A stretch of DNA of 64,000 nucleotides from Polynucleobacter sp. MWH-Jannik1A5 (lineage in GTDB: Bacteria > Pseudomonadota > Gammaproteobacteria > Burkholderiales > Burkholderiaceae). The number at the start of each line of letters is the position of its first letter. The first letter of the stretch is position 1. The notes under the pieces are model-generated. The model saw nothing but the letters and a program-made list of their open reading frames with translations. It did no database searches and was not told where the DNA came from. Both the position numbers and the translations under genes were made by a program. The DNA lies in the NCBI RefSeq assembly GCF_018881795.1, contig NZ_JACVPQ010000001.1, positions 1,469,305 to 1,533,304 on the forward strand, written 5' to 3'. Positions 33,323-41,899 of this stretch are shown one piece after another.

Positions 33323-34432
33323 ATGAAACATTCATGGACCAAGAAAATACTTGCTGCTTCAGTGTCTGCCACTTTGGCATTTACACCACTAATTAGTAAT
33401 GCATGCACTAGCTTCATGCTCAAGGGCAGTGATGGAGGTTCTGTTTATGGTCGGACCATGGAGTTCGGCATGCCACTCAAGTCTGAGCTCATTACTATTC
33501 CCAAGAACTATGCATTAAAAGGAATTGGTACTGATGGTCAATATGGTTCTGGTCGTAGCTGGACCACTAAATATGCTGTCGCTGGAATGAATCCATTAGG
33601 TCTGCCGGAGTTGGTTGATGGCATGAATGAAAAAGGGCTGATGGGTGGCGTGCTCAATCTTCCGAATAGCGCTCAATATCAAGCGGTTTCTGCTGCTGAT
33701 TCAGCGAACAGCATTAACTCAGTTCAGGTTCTTACTTATGCGCTGTCTAATTTTGCAACTGTGGATGAGATTAAGACAGGCTTACAGCAGATTAAAGTCA
33801 ACGGTGCCAGGCTTGCTATCTATGGCAATGCCACGCCATTAGTGCATTACACCTTCCATGATGCCAATGGAAAAAGCATCGTAGTGGAGTACGTTAAGGG
33901 TCAATTGACGATTTTTGATAACCCAATAACCGTTATGACCAATGACCCACCGTTTGAGTATCACTTGCGTGATGTCGGTAACTATGTGAATCTTTCTAAT
34001 GTCGAGAAACCACCATTGAAAATTCGTGGTGCGACTTTCGATGCGCCTAGCTCAGGCACTGGCTTGCATGGAATGCCTGGCGATTTCTTGAGCACCAGTC
34101 GTTTTATTCGTGCACTGTTTTTATCTAATTCAGTACCAACCAGTTTTACCACTGCGCAAATGAGTGATGCTGCTTGGCATATCCTAGGAAGCTTTGATAT
34201 TCCGCCGGGCTCAGTAACATTGCCTGCAAGCAATCCTTACGGCGGCGGTGTGGGTGGCTACGAAGTAACAGAGTGGACTGTGGTTGCTAACAACAAAAAC
34301 ATGACCTATAGCGTCAAGATGTATGAGAACACCAACATCTACGTATTTGACTTTAAGAAATTAGATGTGAACGCCAAAGAGATGAAGTCAGTAAAGCTAA
34401 ATCAACCGAAATTAACCTTTCCGGTTAACTGA
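33323..34432 (+). CDS. Secreted linear amide C-N hydrolase (choloylglycine hydrolase/penicillin V acylase family)
   Basis: 369 residues with a signal peptide ending at SNA, so that Cys28 becomes the N-terminal nucleophile of the mature enzyme (CTSFMLKGSDGGSVYGRTMEFG). The motif with Arg in GRTMEFG and the segments GMNEKGLMGGVLNLP and VMTNDPPFEYHLRDVGNYVNL are characteristic of Ntn-type cysteine hydrolases. The family cleaves amide bonds in bile salts, penicillin V or acyl homoserine lactones; the true substrate here is unknown. Periplasmic or extracellular location is inferred from the signal peptide. It is a single gene, adjacent to the 4.5S RNA gene. Confidence 0.88.
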   Translation: MKHSWTKKILAASVSATLAFTPLISNACTSFMLKGSDGGSVYGRTMEFGMPLKSELITIPKNYALKGIGTDGQYGSGRSWTTKYAVAGMNPLGLPELVDGMNEKGLMGGVLNLPNSAQYQAVSAADSANSINSVQVLTYALSNFATVDEIKTGLQQIKVNGARLAIYGNATPLVHYTFHDANGKSIVVEYVKGQLTIFDNPITVMTNDPPFEYHLRDVGNYVNLSNVEKPPLKIRGATFDAPSSGTGLHGMPGDFLSTSRFIRALFLSNSVPTSFTTAQMSDAAWHILGSFDIPPGSVTLPASNPYGGGVGGYEVTEWTVVANNKNMTYSVKMYENTNIYVFDFKKLDVNAKEMKSVKLNQPKLTFPVN

Positions 34433-34440
34433 AATAGGGT

Positions 34441-34538
34441 GGATGAGCCAAACCCCCGGCACTGGCAGAAATTGGGTTTGGCTGCTTCGTTCCCGACCTG
34501 ACCAGGTTATCCAACCCACCATGCGGGGAGGCCCATCC
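34441..34538 (-). ncRNA. ffs: 4.5S RNA (signal recognition particle RNA, small bacterial type)
   Basis: Read on the minus strand, the 98 bases start GGATGGGCC and end GGCTCATCC, closing a single long hairpin. The centre has the universally conserved SRP tip, ACCTGGTCAGGTCGGGAACG followed by AAGCAGCC. It pairs with Ffh protein to target membrane proteins. It is divergent from dnaX. Confidence 0.95.
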
Positions 34539-34544
34539 AATTCC

Positions 34545-34550
34545 ATTTTA
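34545..34550 (-). promoter_or_regulatory. Probable -10 element of the 4.5S RNA promoter
   Basis: On the minus strand TAAAAT lies 6 bases before the expected 5' end of the RNA. The -35 region would then fall around 34568-34573, on top of the dnaX start codon at 34570. The -35 hexamer itself is poor, so only the -10 is called. Confidence 0.5.
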
Positions 34551-34569
34551 GCTTGTTAGAATGTAAGAC

Positions 34570-36210
34570 ATGACAGCATTGGCATTGGCCCGTTCGTGGC
34601 GCCCCAAAACCTTCTCTGAATTAGTTGGCCAAGACCATGTGGTTAAGGCCTTAACCCATGCTTTGGATCAGGGTCGCCTGCACCATGCTTGGCTATTTAC
34701 GGGTACCCGTGGAGTAGGCAAGACCACCATTGCCCGAATTATGGCCAAGGCACTCAATTGCACGGGATCTGATGGTTCCGGCAAGATGACTTCAGAGCCT
34801 TGCGGAAAATGCCCAGCCTGCATGGAAATCGACGCAGGTCGCTTTGTTGACTATATCGAGATGGATGCCGCAAGTAATCGTGGTGTTGACGATATTGCTG
34901 CTCTCCTAGAAAAGGCTGCTTACGCACCAAGTAATGGTCGTTATAAGGTTTACATGATTGACGAGGTGCACATGCTCACCAATCATGCCTTTAATGCCAT
35001 GCTCAAAACTTTGGAAGAACCTCCAGAGCACGTCAAATTTATTCTAGCTACTACCGATCCGCAAAAGATCCCAGTAACTATTTTGTCTCGTTGCTTACAG
35101 TTCAATCTCAAACAAATGCCAGTACCGCTCATCGTTAAGCATTTGGAAAAAGTACTTGCCTCAGAAAAAGTGGAATACGAAGTCAATGCATTACGTGTCT
35201 TGGCTAAAGCAGCGCAAGGCTCTATGCGTGATGCCTTGTCACTCACAGACCAGGCTATCGCTTACGCCGCTGGGAAAGTAACTGAAGAGTCTGTGCGCGG
35301 CATGCTGGGTACATTAGATGACGCTTATCTCATTCGCATTCTCGATTGCTTGATTGCTAAAGATGGCGCAAGCCTTCTCTCCGTTGCAAATGAAATGGGC
35401 GAACGCAGCATGTCCTTCTCATTAGCATTGCAAGATCTCTCTAGTTTGTTGCAAAAGATTGCAGCAGCTCAAGTTGTTCCAGAGTCTGTATTGGATGATT
35501 GGCCAGAAGCAGGTGAGATTCGTCGTTTGGCTACTCAATTAACAAAAGAAGAAGCGCAACTCTTCTATCAAATTACGATTACTAGTCGTCCAGATTTATC
35601 ACTTGCACCAGATGAGCAAACCGGCTTTGCTATGACGCTCTTGCGCATGTTGGCGTTTCGTCCGGGCAGTGGTGGAGGCGGTAGTTCATCTCCAGCACCA
35701 TCGGCCCCACCAGTAAATACCGCTCGTCCAGCACCTGCTGCACCAGCGCCTGCTGCTAAAGCAGTTATGCCTGCAGCGGCGCCAGCATCCGCTCCTAGTG
35801 CACCAGCTGCCGTAGCTAGCTCAGCAGAACGTCCCGATTGGCATGCATTGATGCGTCAGCTGCCAGTTAAAGGCTTAGTGCAGCAGTTGGCGTTTCAGAC
35901 GGAGCTGCAAGATTGGAATGATTCAGCGGCTGGAGTGCGTGCAACGATTGTGACGCCAATGCCGCAGCTGGCTTCCGAAGCTTCCGTTGGTCGTTTATGC
36001 GATGCACTTACTGCGCACTTTGGTAAGCCGGTGAAGATCGTGATTGAAAAAGGTGAAGTAGAAGGCAAAACCGTTGCAAAGGTTGATGCACAGATTCATC
36101 AAGAGAAAAGAATGAACGCGGAACAAATGATTGCTGCCGATCCATTTATTCAGCAATTGGAAAAAGAGTTTGGTGCCAAGGTGGTTGGTGGCTCAGTTAA
36201 ACCTCTTTAA
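34570..36210 (+). CDS. dnaX: DNA polymerase III subunit tau (and gamma if a short form is made)
   Basis: 546 residues. The clamp-loader ATPase has Walker A GTRGVGKTTIAR (45-56), a zinc site of Cys64, Cys78, Cys81 and Cys84, Walker B MIDEVHML and the SRC motif (ILSRCLQF). A Pro/Ala/Ser-rich linker spans about 375-417, followed by the tau C-terminal domain, which binds DnaB and the polymerase core. I did not find an obvious E. coli-type A-AAA-AAG slippery site with a stem-loop, so a gamma form is not predicted. It is first in dnaX-ybaB-recR. Confidence 0.96.
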   Translation: MTALALARSWRPKTFSELVGQDHVVKALTHALDQGRLHHAWLFTGTRGVGKTTIARIMAKALNCTGSDGSGKMTSEPCGKCPACMEIDAGRFVDYIEMDAASNRGVDDIAALLEKAAYAPSNGRYKVYMIDEVHMLTNHAFNAMLKTLEEPPEHVKFILATTDPQKIPVTILSRCLQFNLKQMPVPLIVKHLEKVLASEKVEYEVNALRVLAKAAQGSMRDALSLTDQAIAYAAGKVTEESVRGMLGTLDDAYLIRILDCLIAKDGASLLSVANEMGERSMSFSLALQDLSSLLQKIAAAQVVPESVLDDWPEAGEIRRLATQLTKEEAQLFYQITITSRPDLSLAPDEQTGFAMTLLRMLAFRPGSGGGGSSSPAPSAPPVNTARPAPAAPAPAAKAVMPAAAPASAPSAPAAVASSAERPDWHALMRQLPVKGLVQQLAFQTELQDWNDSAAGVRATIVTPMPQLASEASVGRLCDALTAHFGKPVKIVIEKGEVEGKTVAKVDAQIHQEKRMNAEQMIAADPFIQQLEKEFGAKVVGGSVKPL

Positions 36211-36249
36211 TTAAATATCAATATTCAAAAGCACTAAGGAAATAAAGCG

Positions 36250-36573
36250 ATGATGAAAGGTGGACTTGCTGGCCTCATGAAACAGGCTCAGCAGATGCAA
36301 GAGAAGATGAAAACTGCGCAAGCCGAATTGGCTGCGTTGGAAGTGACTGGCCAAGCGGCTGGTGGCTTAGTTAAAGTAACGATCTCTGGCAAATACGAAC
36401 TTAAGCGTGTACAAATTGATCCAGGTGCAATGGATGATCGCGAGATGTTGGAAGACCTCATCGTGACTGCATACACAGAAGCATTTAAGCAAGTAGAAGC
36501 TGCTAGCGCGCAGATTATGTCTGGCGCTACTGCCGGTATGCCAATGCCTCCTGGCTTCAAGTTGCCGTTCTAA
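36250..36573 (+). CDS. ybaB: YbaB/EbfC nucleoid-associated protein
   Basis: 107 residues. The N-terminal amphipathic helix GGLAGLMKQAQQMQEKMKTAQ and the following GQAAGGLVKVTISGKYELKRVQIDPG are diagnostic. The protein dimerises and binds DNA. It lies between dnaX and recR, the conserved arrangement, 39 bases after dnaX and 24 bases before recR. Confidence 0.95.
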   Translation: MMKGGLAGLMKQAQQMQEKMKTAQAELAALEVTGQAAGGLVKVTISGKYELKRVQIDPGAMDDREMLEDLIVTAYTEAFKQVEAASAQIMSGATAGMPMPPGFKLPF

Positions 36574-36597
36574 CTTAATTATTTAGTTGAATTCTTA

Positions 36598-37212
36598 ATG
36601 GCACGCATAGAGGCACCTCAAGATGCACTCGGTCGATTGATCGAGGCATTGCGCGTGCTTCCTGGAGTAGGACCTAAGTCTGCTCAGCGCATGGCCTTCT
36701 ATCTATTGCAGCATGATCGCAATGGTGCAGCTGTACTTGCTCAGTCATTGGGTGAGGCAGTGGAAACGGTAGGACACTGCGCTCGTTGCAATACATTTTC
36801 AGAAACACAGATTTGCAGCACATGCTCTGATGAGCGTCGTGATCCATCACTTCTGTGTATTGTGGAAACACCAGCTGACCAAGTCATGGTGGAGCAGACC
36901 CTCAGTTTCAAAGGCAATTACTTTGTATTGATGGGACGCCTCTCACCGCTAGATGGCATGGGTCCTAATGAAATTGGCTTCGATCGCCTACTCAATCGTA
37001 TTGAGACTCCTGATACCGGTGTATCCATTCGTGAAGTAGTCTTGGCCACCAACTTCACCAGTGAGGGCGAAGCAACTGCCCATTACATTGGTGAGGTTCT
37101 CAAATCTAAAGGCATTAAGGTGACTCGCATTGCGCGCGGCATTCCGGTGGGTGGTGAACTCGAGTATGTTGACGCTGGCACACTAGCTCGTGCCTTAATG
37201 GACCGCCGTTAA
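36598..37212 (+). CDS. recR: Recombination mediator protein RecR
   Basis: 204 residues. The helix-hairpin-helix ([18 protein letters not shown]), the zinc finger (Cys61, Cys64, Cys73, Cys76) and the Toprim domain ([16 protein letters not shown], then [15 protein letters not shown]) are all in order. RecR acts with RecF and RecO to load RecA onto gapped DNA. It is third in dnaX-ybaB-recR. Confidence 0.96.
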   Translation: MARIEAPQDALGRLIEALRVLPGVGPKSAQRMAFYLLQHDRNGAAVLAQSLGEAVETVGHCARCNTFSETQICSTCSDERRDPSLLCIVETPADQVMVEQTLSFKGNYFVLMGRLSPLDGMGPNEIGFDRLLNRIETPDTGVSIREVVLATNFTSEGEATAHYIGEVLKSKGIKVTRIARGIPVGGELEYVDAGTLARALMDRR

Positions 37213-37455
37213 TTCTGATTCAATCTGGGTGGTAAGTTGTTTTGAGGGCACACTAAAGCCCAATTCAAGCCCAAGCCATCAACAATCCTTTATCAATCCG
37301 TCATAACTACGTCATAAAGACTAGGTAAATTGCCTCTTTTTGGGGATAATTTGGTCTGCGCCACCCTTGGGCTTCAATCCCAAGCTGTGTTTGCCTCGTT
37401 TTCCTATCGGCATGTTGCTAATGCATAGCACTGGCATCCCAACTAGAAATTGTGA

Positions 37456-38871
37456 ATGACCCGCAAGATTTATCTACTCCTCCTGTTGAGCATGATTTGC
37501 ACGTTTTTCGGAGCAACTGCATTTGCGCAGAAGGCGGGATCAGGCTCGGATCAAATTGCGAGCTTTGCATCACCTATTGATAATTTACCAACCGAAGGAA
37601 CGCTTTTTGGTTTACCTGTAAATATTCACGGTCAAACAACTTACATCAATCAGCGCTACAACAATTTCACATCTAGCTACTCTGGAGAAAATAGCCTTTC
37701 TTCATTGAAGTCAATGAGCTATACCTGGTCAGGCACTCTATTTTTTGGTGCACGTCTAGCCCCAAATACAGATGTGTATTTCAACCCAGAGGTGGTATCT
37801 GGTGTCCCATTTTCAGATCTCTCTGGTTTAGGTGGATTTACAAACGGTGAGGCTACTAAAGCAAATGGTGCGCAGGCCAAGTTTTATTCTGCGCGCGCAT
37901 TTCTGCGTCAGACCATTAACCAAGAGGGCGATAAAGTTGTTCTCGAAAATGAGGCCAACCAAATCACACAAACTGTTAGCAGTAATCGTGTTGTAGTTAC
38001 CGCTGGACAGTTTTCTACTTTAGATATTTTTGACGATAGTCGCTACGCTAAAGATCCTCGTATTCAGTTCATGAACTGGGGCAATATGACCTATCTAGCT
38101 TATGACTACGCTGCCGACGCACGCGGCTACAGTACTGGCTTAGCGGGCGAATGGTACCTCAGTAATTGGGTTATGAGAGCTTCTCGTATGCTGGCTCCAA
38201 AGTCCCCCAATGGCCGCGATTTAAATTGGCAAATATTTAATGCCTATGGCGATCAAATTGAAGTGGAGCGTCAACACAATATTGCAGATTTACCAGGTAA
38301 GGTAAGTGTGCTTGCTTATCGCAATCGAATGATTCTGGCGCGTTTTCAGGATGCAACAAATTATGTTGTTTCTAATAACGCCCAAGGCACGCAAGCAATT
38401 AATAATGTGCGAACCAACTATCAATACAAAACTGGTATTGGCGTTAATGGCGAACAAGCTTTAACAAAAGATCTCGGAATCTATGGTCGCGCCTTCACTT
38501 CTGATGGTCATACTGAAACGATGTCGTTTACTGAAGCAGATAACTCCATATCGGTAGGCATGGGATTGAATGGCACAAGTTGGAGCCGACCTAAAGATAC
38601 GATTGGCATCTCGATGATGCAAAACGGGCTATCGAGCTATCGTAAAAACTATTTGCAATCTGGTGGGGTGTCTTACTTTATTGGCGACTATGCTGGCCCT
38701 GGTCAAACAATTTCTTATCGTCCAGAGCGAATCGGGGAGGTGTATTACAACGCCACCGTGATCAAGAATGTCTTGGCTGGTTTGAACTTTCAGCACATTA
38801 ATAATCCTGCCTACAACTCCGCTCGCGGGCCTGTGAACATTCTGTCTTTTAGGGTTCATGCCGAGTTTTAA
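37456..38871 (+). CDS. Outer-membrane beta-barrel protein, OprB-type carbohydrate porin-like
   Basis: 471 residues with a signal peptide (cleavage near AFA-Q, residue 24). The body alternates short hydrophobic beta strands and ends in Phe, as expected of a BAM-assembled barrel. An early motif INIHGQTTYINQRYNNF-like segment (residues 56-72) and TLFFGARLAPNTDVYFNPEVVSG are typical of OprB-related carbohydrate-selective porins, and RFMNWG-like QFMNWGNMTYLAYDYAADARGYS appears in the middle. Solute is unknown. It stands 197 bases ahead of an RND efflux operon; whether the two are related functionally is not clear. Confidence 0.72.
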   Translation: MTRKIYLLLLLSMICTFFGATAFAQKAGSGSDQIASFASPIDNLPTEGTLFGLPVNIHGQTTYINQRYNNFTSSYSGENSLSSLKSMSYTWSGTLFFGARLAPNTDVYFNPEVVSGVPFSDLSGLGGFTNGEATKANGAQAKFYSARAFLRQTINQEGDKVVLENEANQITQTVSSNRVVVTAGQFSTLDIFDDSRYAKDPRIQFMNWGNMTYLAYDYAADARGYSTGLAGEWYLSNWVMRASRMLAPKSPNGRDLNWQIFNAYGDQIEVERQHNIADLPGKVSVLAYRNRMILARFQDATNYVVSNNAQGTQAINNVRTNYQYKTGIGVNGEQALTKDLGIYGRAFTSDGHTETMSFTEADNSISVGMGLNGTSWSRPKDTIGISMMQNGLSSYRKNYLQSGGVSYFIGDYAGPGQTISYRPERIGEVYYNATVIKNVLAGLNFQHINNPAYNSARGPVNILSFRVHAEF

Positions 38872-39067
38872 GGGCTTTGCTGACGGCAGGCATTAGGGGG
38901 CATAATTATTATCTTTATAATCAATAACTTAGAGAGATCTAATTATTCGGCTTTTGACTTTTGTCCCCTATAATCTTTTAAACCCCCTGAAATGGGTATA
39001 GATTGGATCTAAATCTGCATCTGGGGCTATAAAAAACAGTATTTGATTGATTTAGAGGCAGCCGCAT

Positions 39068-40618
39068 TTGTTGATTCTCGGCAAACATACAACTGGGGTA
39101 GTTGAATCGCTTAAAAGCAAGACTTCACTTGCGGTACTTGCTTGTGTTCTTTATACCTCCGCCTCACCGTTATCCATTTTTGCTCAGCCATCCCAGGATG
39201 TTGCTCCAGCAAGTGTCACTGTTCAGTCAGGTGATGCCTCTTTGGCCGCACCCCCATCCATTGGTGCACAGCTAAGTGCGCAAGATCCACCAGTAGTATC
39301 AAACTCTAAAGCGGCTGAATTGTTTGCTCCCGTAACAAAAGCAAACATGCCAACGATTTACGCCAAGCCAGCGTCATCAGGCTCAACAGAGATGGATTTG
39401 CGTCAGCTGTGGAGTGAGCTCAAGATGAACAATCCGCAACTGTCATCGTTGCGTGAATCCTATTTATCTGCCAAGGCAACTGTTCCACAAATCAACGCGC
39501 CAGCCAATCCACAAGTAGGCTTGGTGTGGTCAGGTATGCCAGCGAATTCTCCATTTGCTTTGGGTGGAGCAAATGCGCCATCGCCACAATATCCTAGCGG
39601 TATCAGCAGTAATAACTCGATATCAGTAGCACAACCCCTTCAATTTCCGGGCAAGAAAAGTCTTGCTGCCGATATTGCTGATACCAATGCTGAAGCCTTA
39701 TTGGCAAGCTCAGAGTCTACTTATTTGCAATTGGGCGCTCAGCTCTCAACTCTGTACTACAGCGCTTTGTCTTCTCAGAAGCAGCTGGCGGTCCTGAAAG
39801 AATCTGTTATCCGTTTAGAGATGATTAAGAATGTTGCTAAGGCGCGTTATGCTAATAATGCTGCAGCATATGTTGAATATTTGAATGCTCAAGTAGCGCA
39901 AAGTGCGGCTCAAGCAGATCAATTTAATGTAGAGCGTCAACTACATGTTGCTTTGCATAGCATTAATACTTTAGTTGGTCGGCATTCTCGCGAAAAATTA
40001 GTATTGCGTGGCGATGTTCGTCGTGCCATGAGTAAGGTTCCAACCTTAGTGGAACTAGAAGACTATGCAGAGAATAGTCATCCATCTTTGAAAAGCTCAG
40101 CGTTGCAATTAGATGCGGCACGCAAAGGCGTGGACTTGGCAAAGAAAGCCTACTTGCCAGATTTTCAGGTAATTGGCTCATCCTATACGCCGCGTGGACC
40201 ATTCTCCGCAAATAATGGCGCGATGTTTTATCAGTTCGAATTAGATCTCATTATTCCTTTGTACTTCTTCACTAAGGAAAAGTATGGGGTAGAGCAAGCA
40301 CAGCGCAATCAAGCAGCTGCAGAAGCGGGCAATATTTCGAATCGTCAGCAAATCGTTTTGGCTGTAAACACAGCCTATGCTGTTTACGAGCAAGCCAGGA
40401 ATCAAACTCAATTTTTGAGGGAGCGCCAAGTGCCCCAGGCTGATGCTGCTTACAAGGTGGGTCTGACGCAGTACTCAAATAATGGTCAAGGCTTCAATGA
40501 TTTGTTGACTGCGCAAACACAATTGCGTAACTTGGAGATTGCGTTGGCTCAGGCTGAGAGCAATCTACTGCAAGCGCAAGCGGTATTAATGGTTTCAGCG
40601 GGTAAAGAGCCCTTTTAA
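39068..40618 (+). CDS. TolC-family outer-membrane efflux protein (heavy-metal RND system)
   Basis: 516 residues. A signal peptide is present (about 1-39, ending SIFA), followed by an unusually long variable stretch to about residue 105 before the first TolC repeat, MDLRQLWSELKMNNPQLSSLRESYLSAKA. Coiled-coil TolC features continue to NDLLTAQTQLRNLEIALAQAESNLLQAQAVLM. The start is a TTG (39068 or 39071) without a strong Shine-Dalgarno. It forms the exit duct for the adaptor and pump encoded 9 and 1281 bases downstream. This is CzcC/CusC-like in position. Confidence 0.87.
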   Translation: MLILGKHTTGVVESLKSKTSLAVLACVLYTSASPLSIFAQPSQDVAPASVTVQSGDASLAAPPSIGAQLSAQDPPVVSNSKAAELFAPVTKANMPTIYAKPASSGSTEMDLRQLWSELKMNNPQLSSLRESYLSAKATVPQINAPANPQVGLVWSGMPANSPFALGGANAPSPQYPSGISSNNSISVAQPLQFPGKKSLAADIADTNAEALLASSESTYLQLGAQLSTLYYSALSSQKQLAVLKESVIRLEMIKNVAKARYANNAAAYVEYLNAQVAQSAAQADQFNVERQLHVALHSINTLVGRHSREKLVLRGDVRRAMSKVPTLVELEDYAENSHPSLKSSALQLDAARKGVDLAKKAYLPDFQVIGSSYTPRGPFSANNGAMFYQFELDLIIPLYFFTKEKYGVEQAQRNQAAAEAGNISNRQQIVLAVNTAYAVYEQARNQTQFLRERQVPQADAAYKVGLTQYSNNGQGFNDLLTAQTQLRNLEIALAQAESNLLQAQAVLMVSAGKEPF

Positions 40619-40627
40619 GGAGTAGTT

Positions 40628-41899
40628 TTGAAAGACAAAATTCTTTCGTTTCTAAAACATGTGTCAGAAAAGGCCAAGCCAATTCTGCATAAAGGCGCAT
40701 CTCATGGTACTCACCATGCAAAAGTAGCCGCTGCTGGCTTGGCTGGCTTGTATTGGAATCTATCTCCGCAGAATCGTTATCGTGTTCGTCTCGCCGCTTT
40801 TGCTTTTGCCATTCTTTCATTGGGCATCGTAGTGGGGCGTGTGACTAACGTCAATCGTACTGTCAAGATTGAGGCTTCCGATAAGGCACTCAAAGTAGAA
40901 AAAACGGGTGTGCTTGAGTTGAAGTTGCCTGGCGTTCAGCTCAACCCGGAGATTTATGTATTTCAAACAGCTGAAAAAGTGCAAGTGCCGGTCAATATCA
41001 AAGTGCCAGGACGATTAGCGTTTAATGCTGAAAAATCTAAAGTACTTTCAGCGCGTGCGCCAGGCCGAGTGGAGCGTATTTATGCTTTCGATGGCGCTCA
41101 AGTCGAAATTGGTTCACCAATCGTTGAGTTATACAGCCCAGAATTTTTATCAGCACAGCAGGAGTATTTGCTTTCATCAAAAACCGCTAAGGTTCTCGAA
41201 GCAAGTAAAACAATGAGTGACTTATTGGGTGATGCGCGAATTACCCAACAGGCAGCCGCTAACCGTATGAGAAATCTTGGTGCCGGCGATGGTGATATTA
41301 AAAGTATCGAATCCACTGGCAAGACTAGTAACAACTTAATCATGCGCTCCCCTTTAAAAGGGGTTGTAGTCAAGCGTAACGTCGAGCCAGGTTCTGCTGT
41401 GAACTCTGGTGATGTTATTGCCACTTTGGCTGACCCTAAGCAACTCTGGTTCTTGGGTAATGTGTTTGAGCAAGATTTTCGTTTGATCAAGCAGGGTCAA
41501 AAAATGGTTTTGCACCTAGAGGCTTATCCAGAAAAAGAATTTGTTGCCTACGCGAATTACATTTCACCAACAGTTGATCCGCAAACACGTGCTTTATTAA
41601 TTCGTGCGGATGTTGAAAATACTGATGATCTTTTACGCCCAGACATGTTTGCATCAGGTTCATTAACTACGGGTACAGCGGATGCGGTAGTGGTTCCGCA
41701 ATCCGCTATTGTGCGAGTGCGTGAAAATCGGTACGCCATTGTTAGAGTTGGCCCAGAAACTTTCCGCCGTGTTCCTGTTAAGGGATATGACCTCAATAGC
41801 AAGAGCTTTGCTATTACTGAGGGTGTAGAGCAGGGTTGGCAAGTGCTATCTGAAGGCGCAGTTTTGTTAAACGATCGTTTTGCAAAGCAGGAGGACTAA
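40628..41899 (+). CDS. RND efflux periplasmic adaptor, CusB/CzcB-like
   Basis: 423 residues, TTG start at 40628 preceded by AAGGAG. Periplasmic features of the membrane-fusion family are clear: KVLSARAPGRVERIYAFDGAQVEIGSPIVELYSPEF, MRSPLKGVVVKRNVEPGSAVNSGDVIATLADPKQLW, and ISPTVDPQTRALLIRADVENTDDLLRPDMFA. An N-terminal stretch of about 50 residues precedes the single membrane helix (about 55-70). It is amphipathic and His-rich (His11, 21, 26, 29, 30) and should lie in the cytosol. Adaptors usually have only a short N-tail, so this is notable. It is the middle gene of the efflux operon. Confidence 0.87.
   Translation: MKDKILSFLKHVSEKAKPILHKGASHGTHHAKVAAAGLAGLYWNLSPQNRYRVRLAAFAFAILSLGIVVGRVTNVNRTVKIEASDKALKVEKTGVLELKLPGVQLNPEIYVFQTAEKVQVPVNIKVPGRLAFNAEKSKVLSARAPGRVERIYAFDGAQVEIGSPIVELYSPEFLSAQQEYLLSSKTAKVLEASKTMSDLLGDARITQQAAANRMRNLGAGDGDIKSIESTGKTSNNLIMRSPLKGVVVKRNVEPGSAVNSGDVIATLADPKQLWFLGNVFEQDFRLIKQGQKMVLHLEAYPEKEFVAYANYISPTVDPQTRALLIRADVENTDDLLRPDMFASGSLTTGTADAVVVPQSAIVRVRENRYAIVRVGPETFRRVPVKGYDLNSKSFAITEGVEQGWQVLSEGAVLLNDRFAKQED

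Noticed and set aside
34570..36210. Programmed frameshift in dnaX to make gamma
   Set aside because: No A-AAA-AAG slippery site followed by a stem-loop was seen near the end of the ATPase part.
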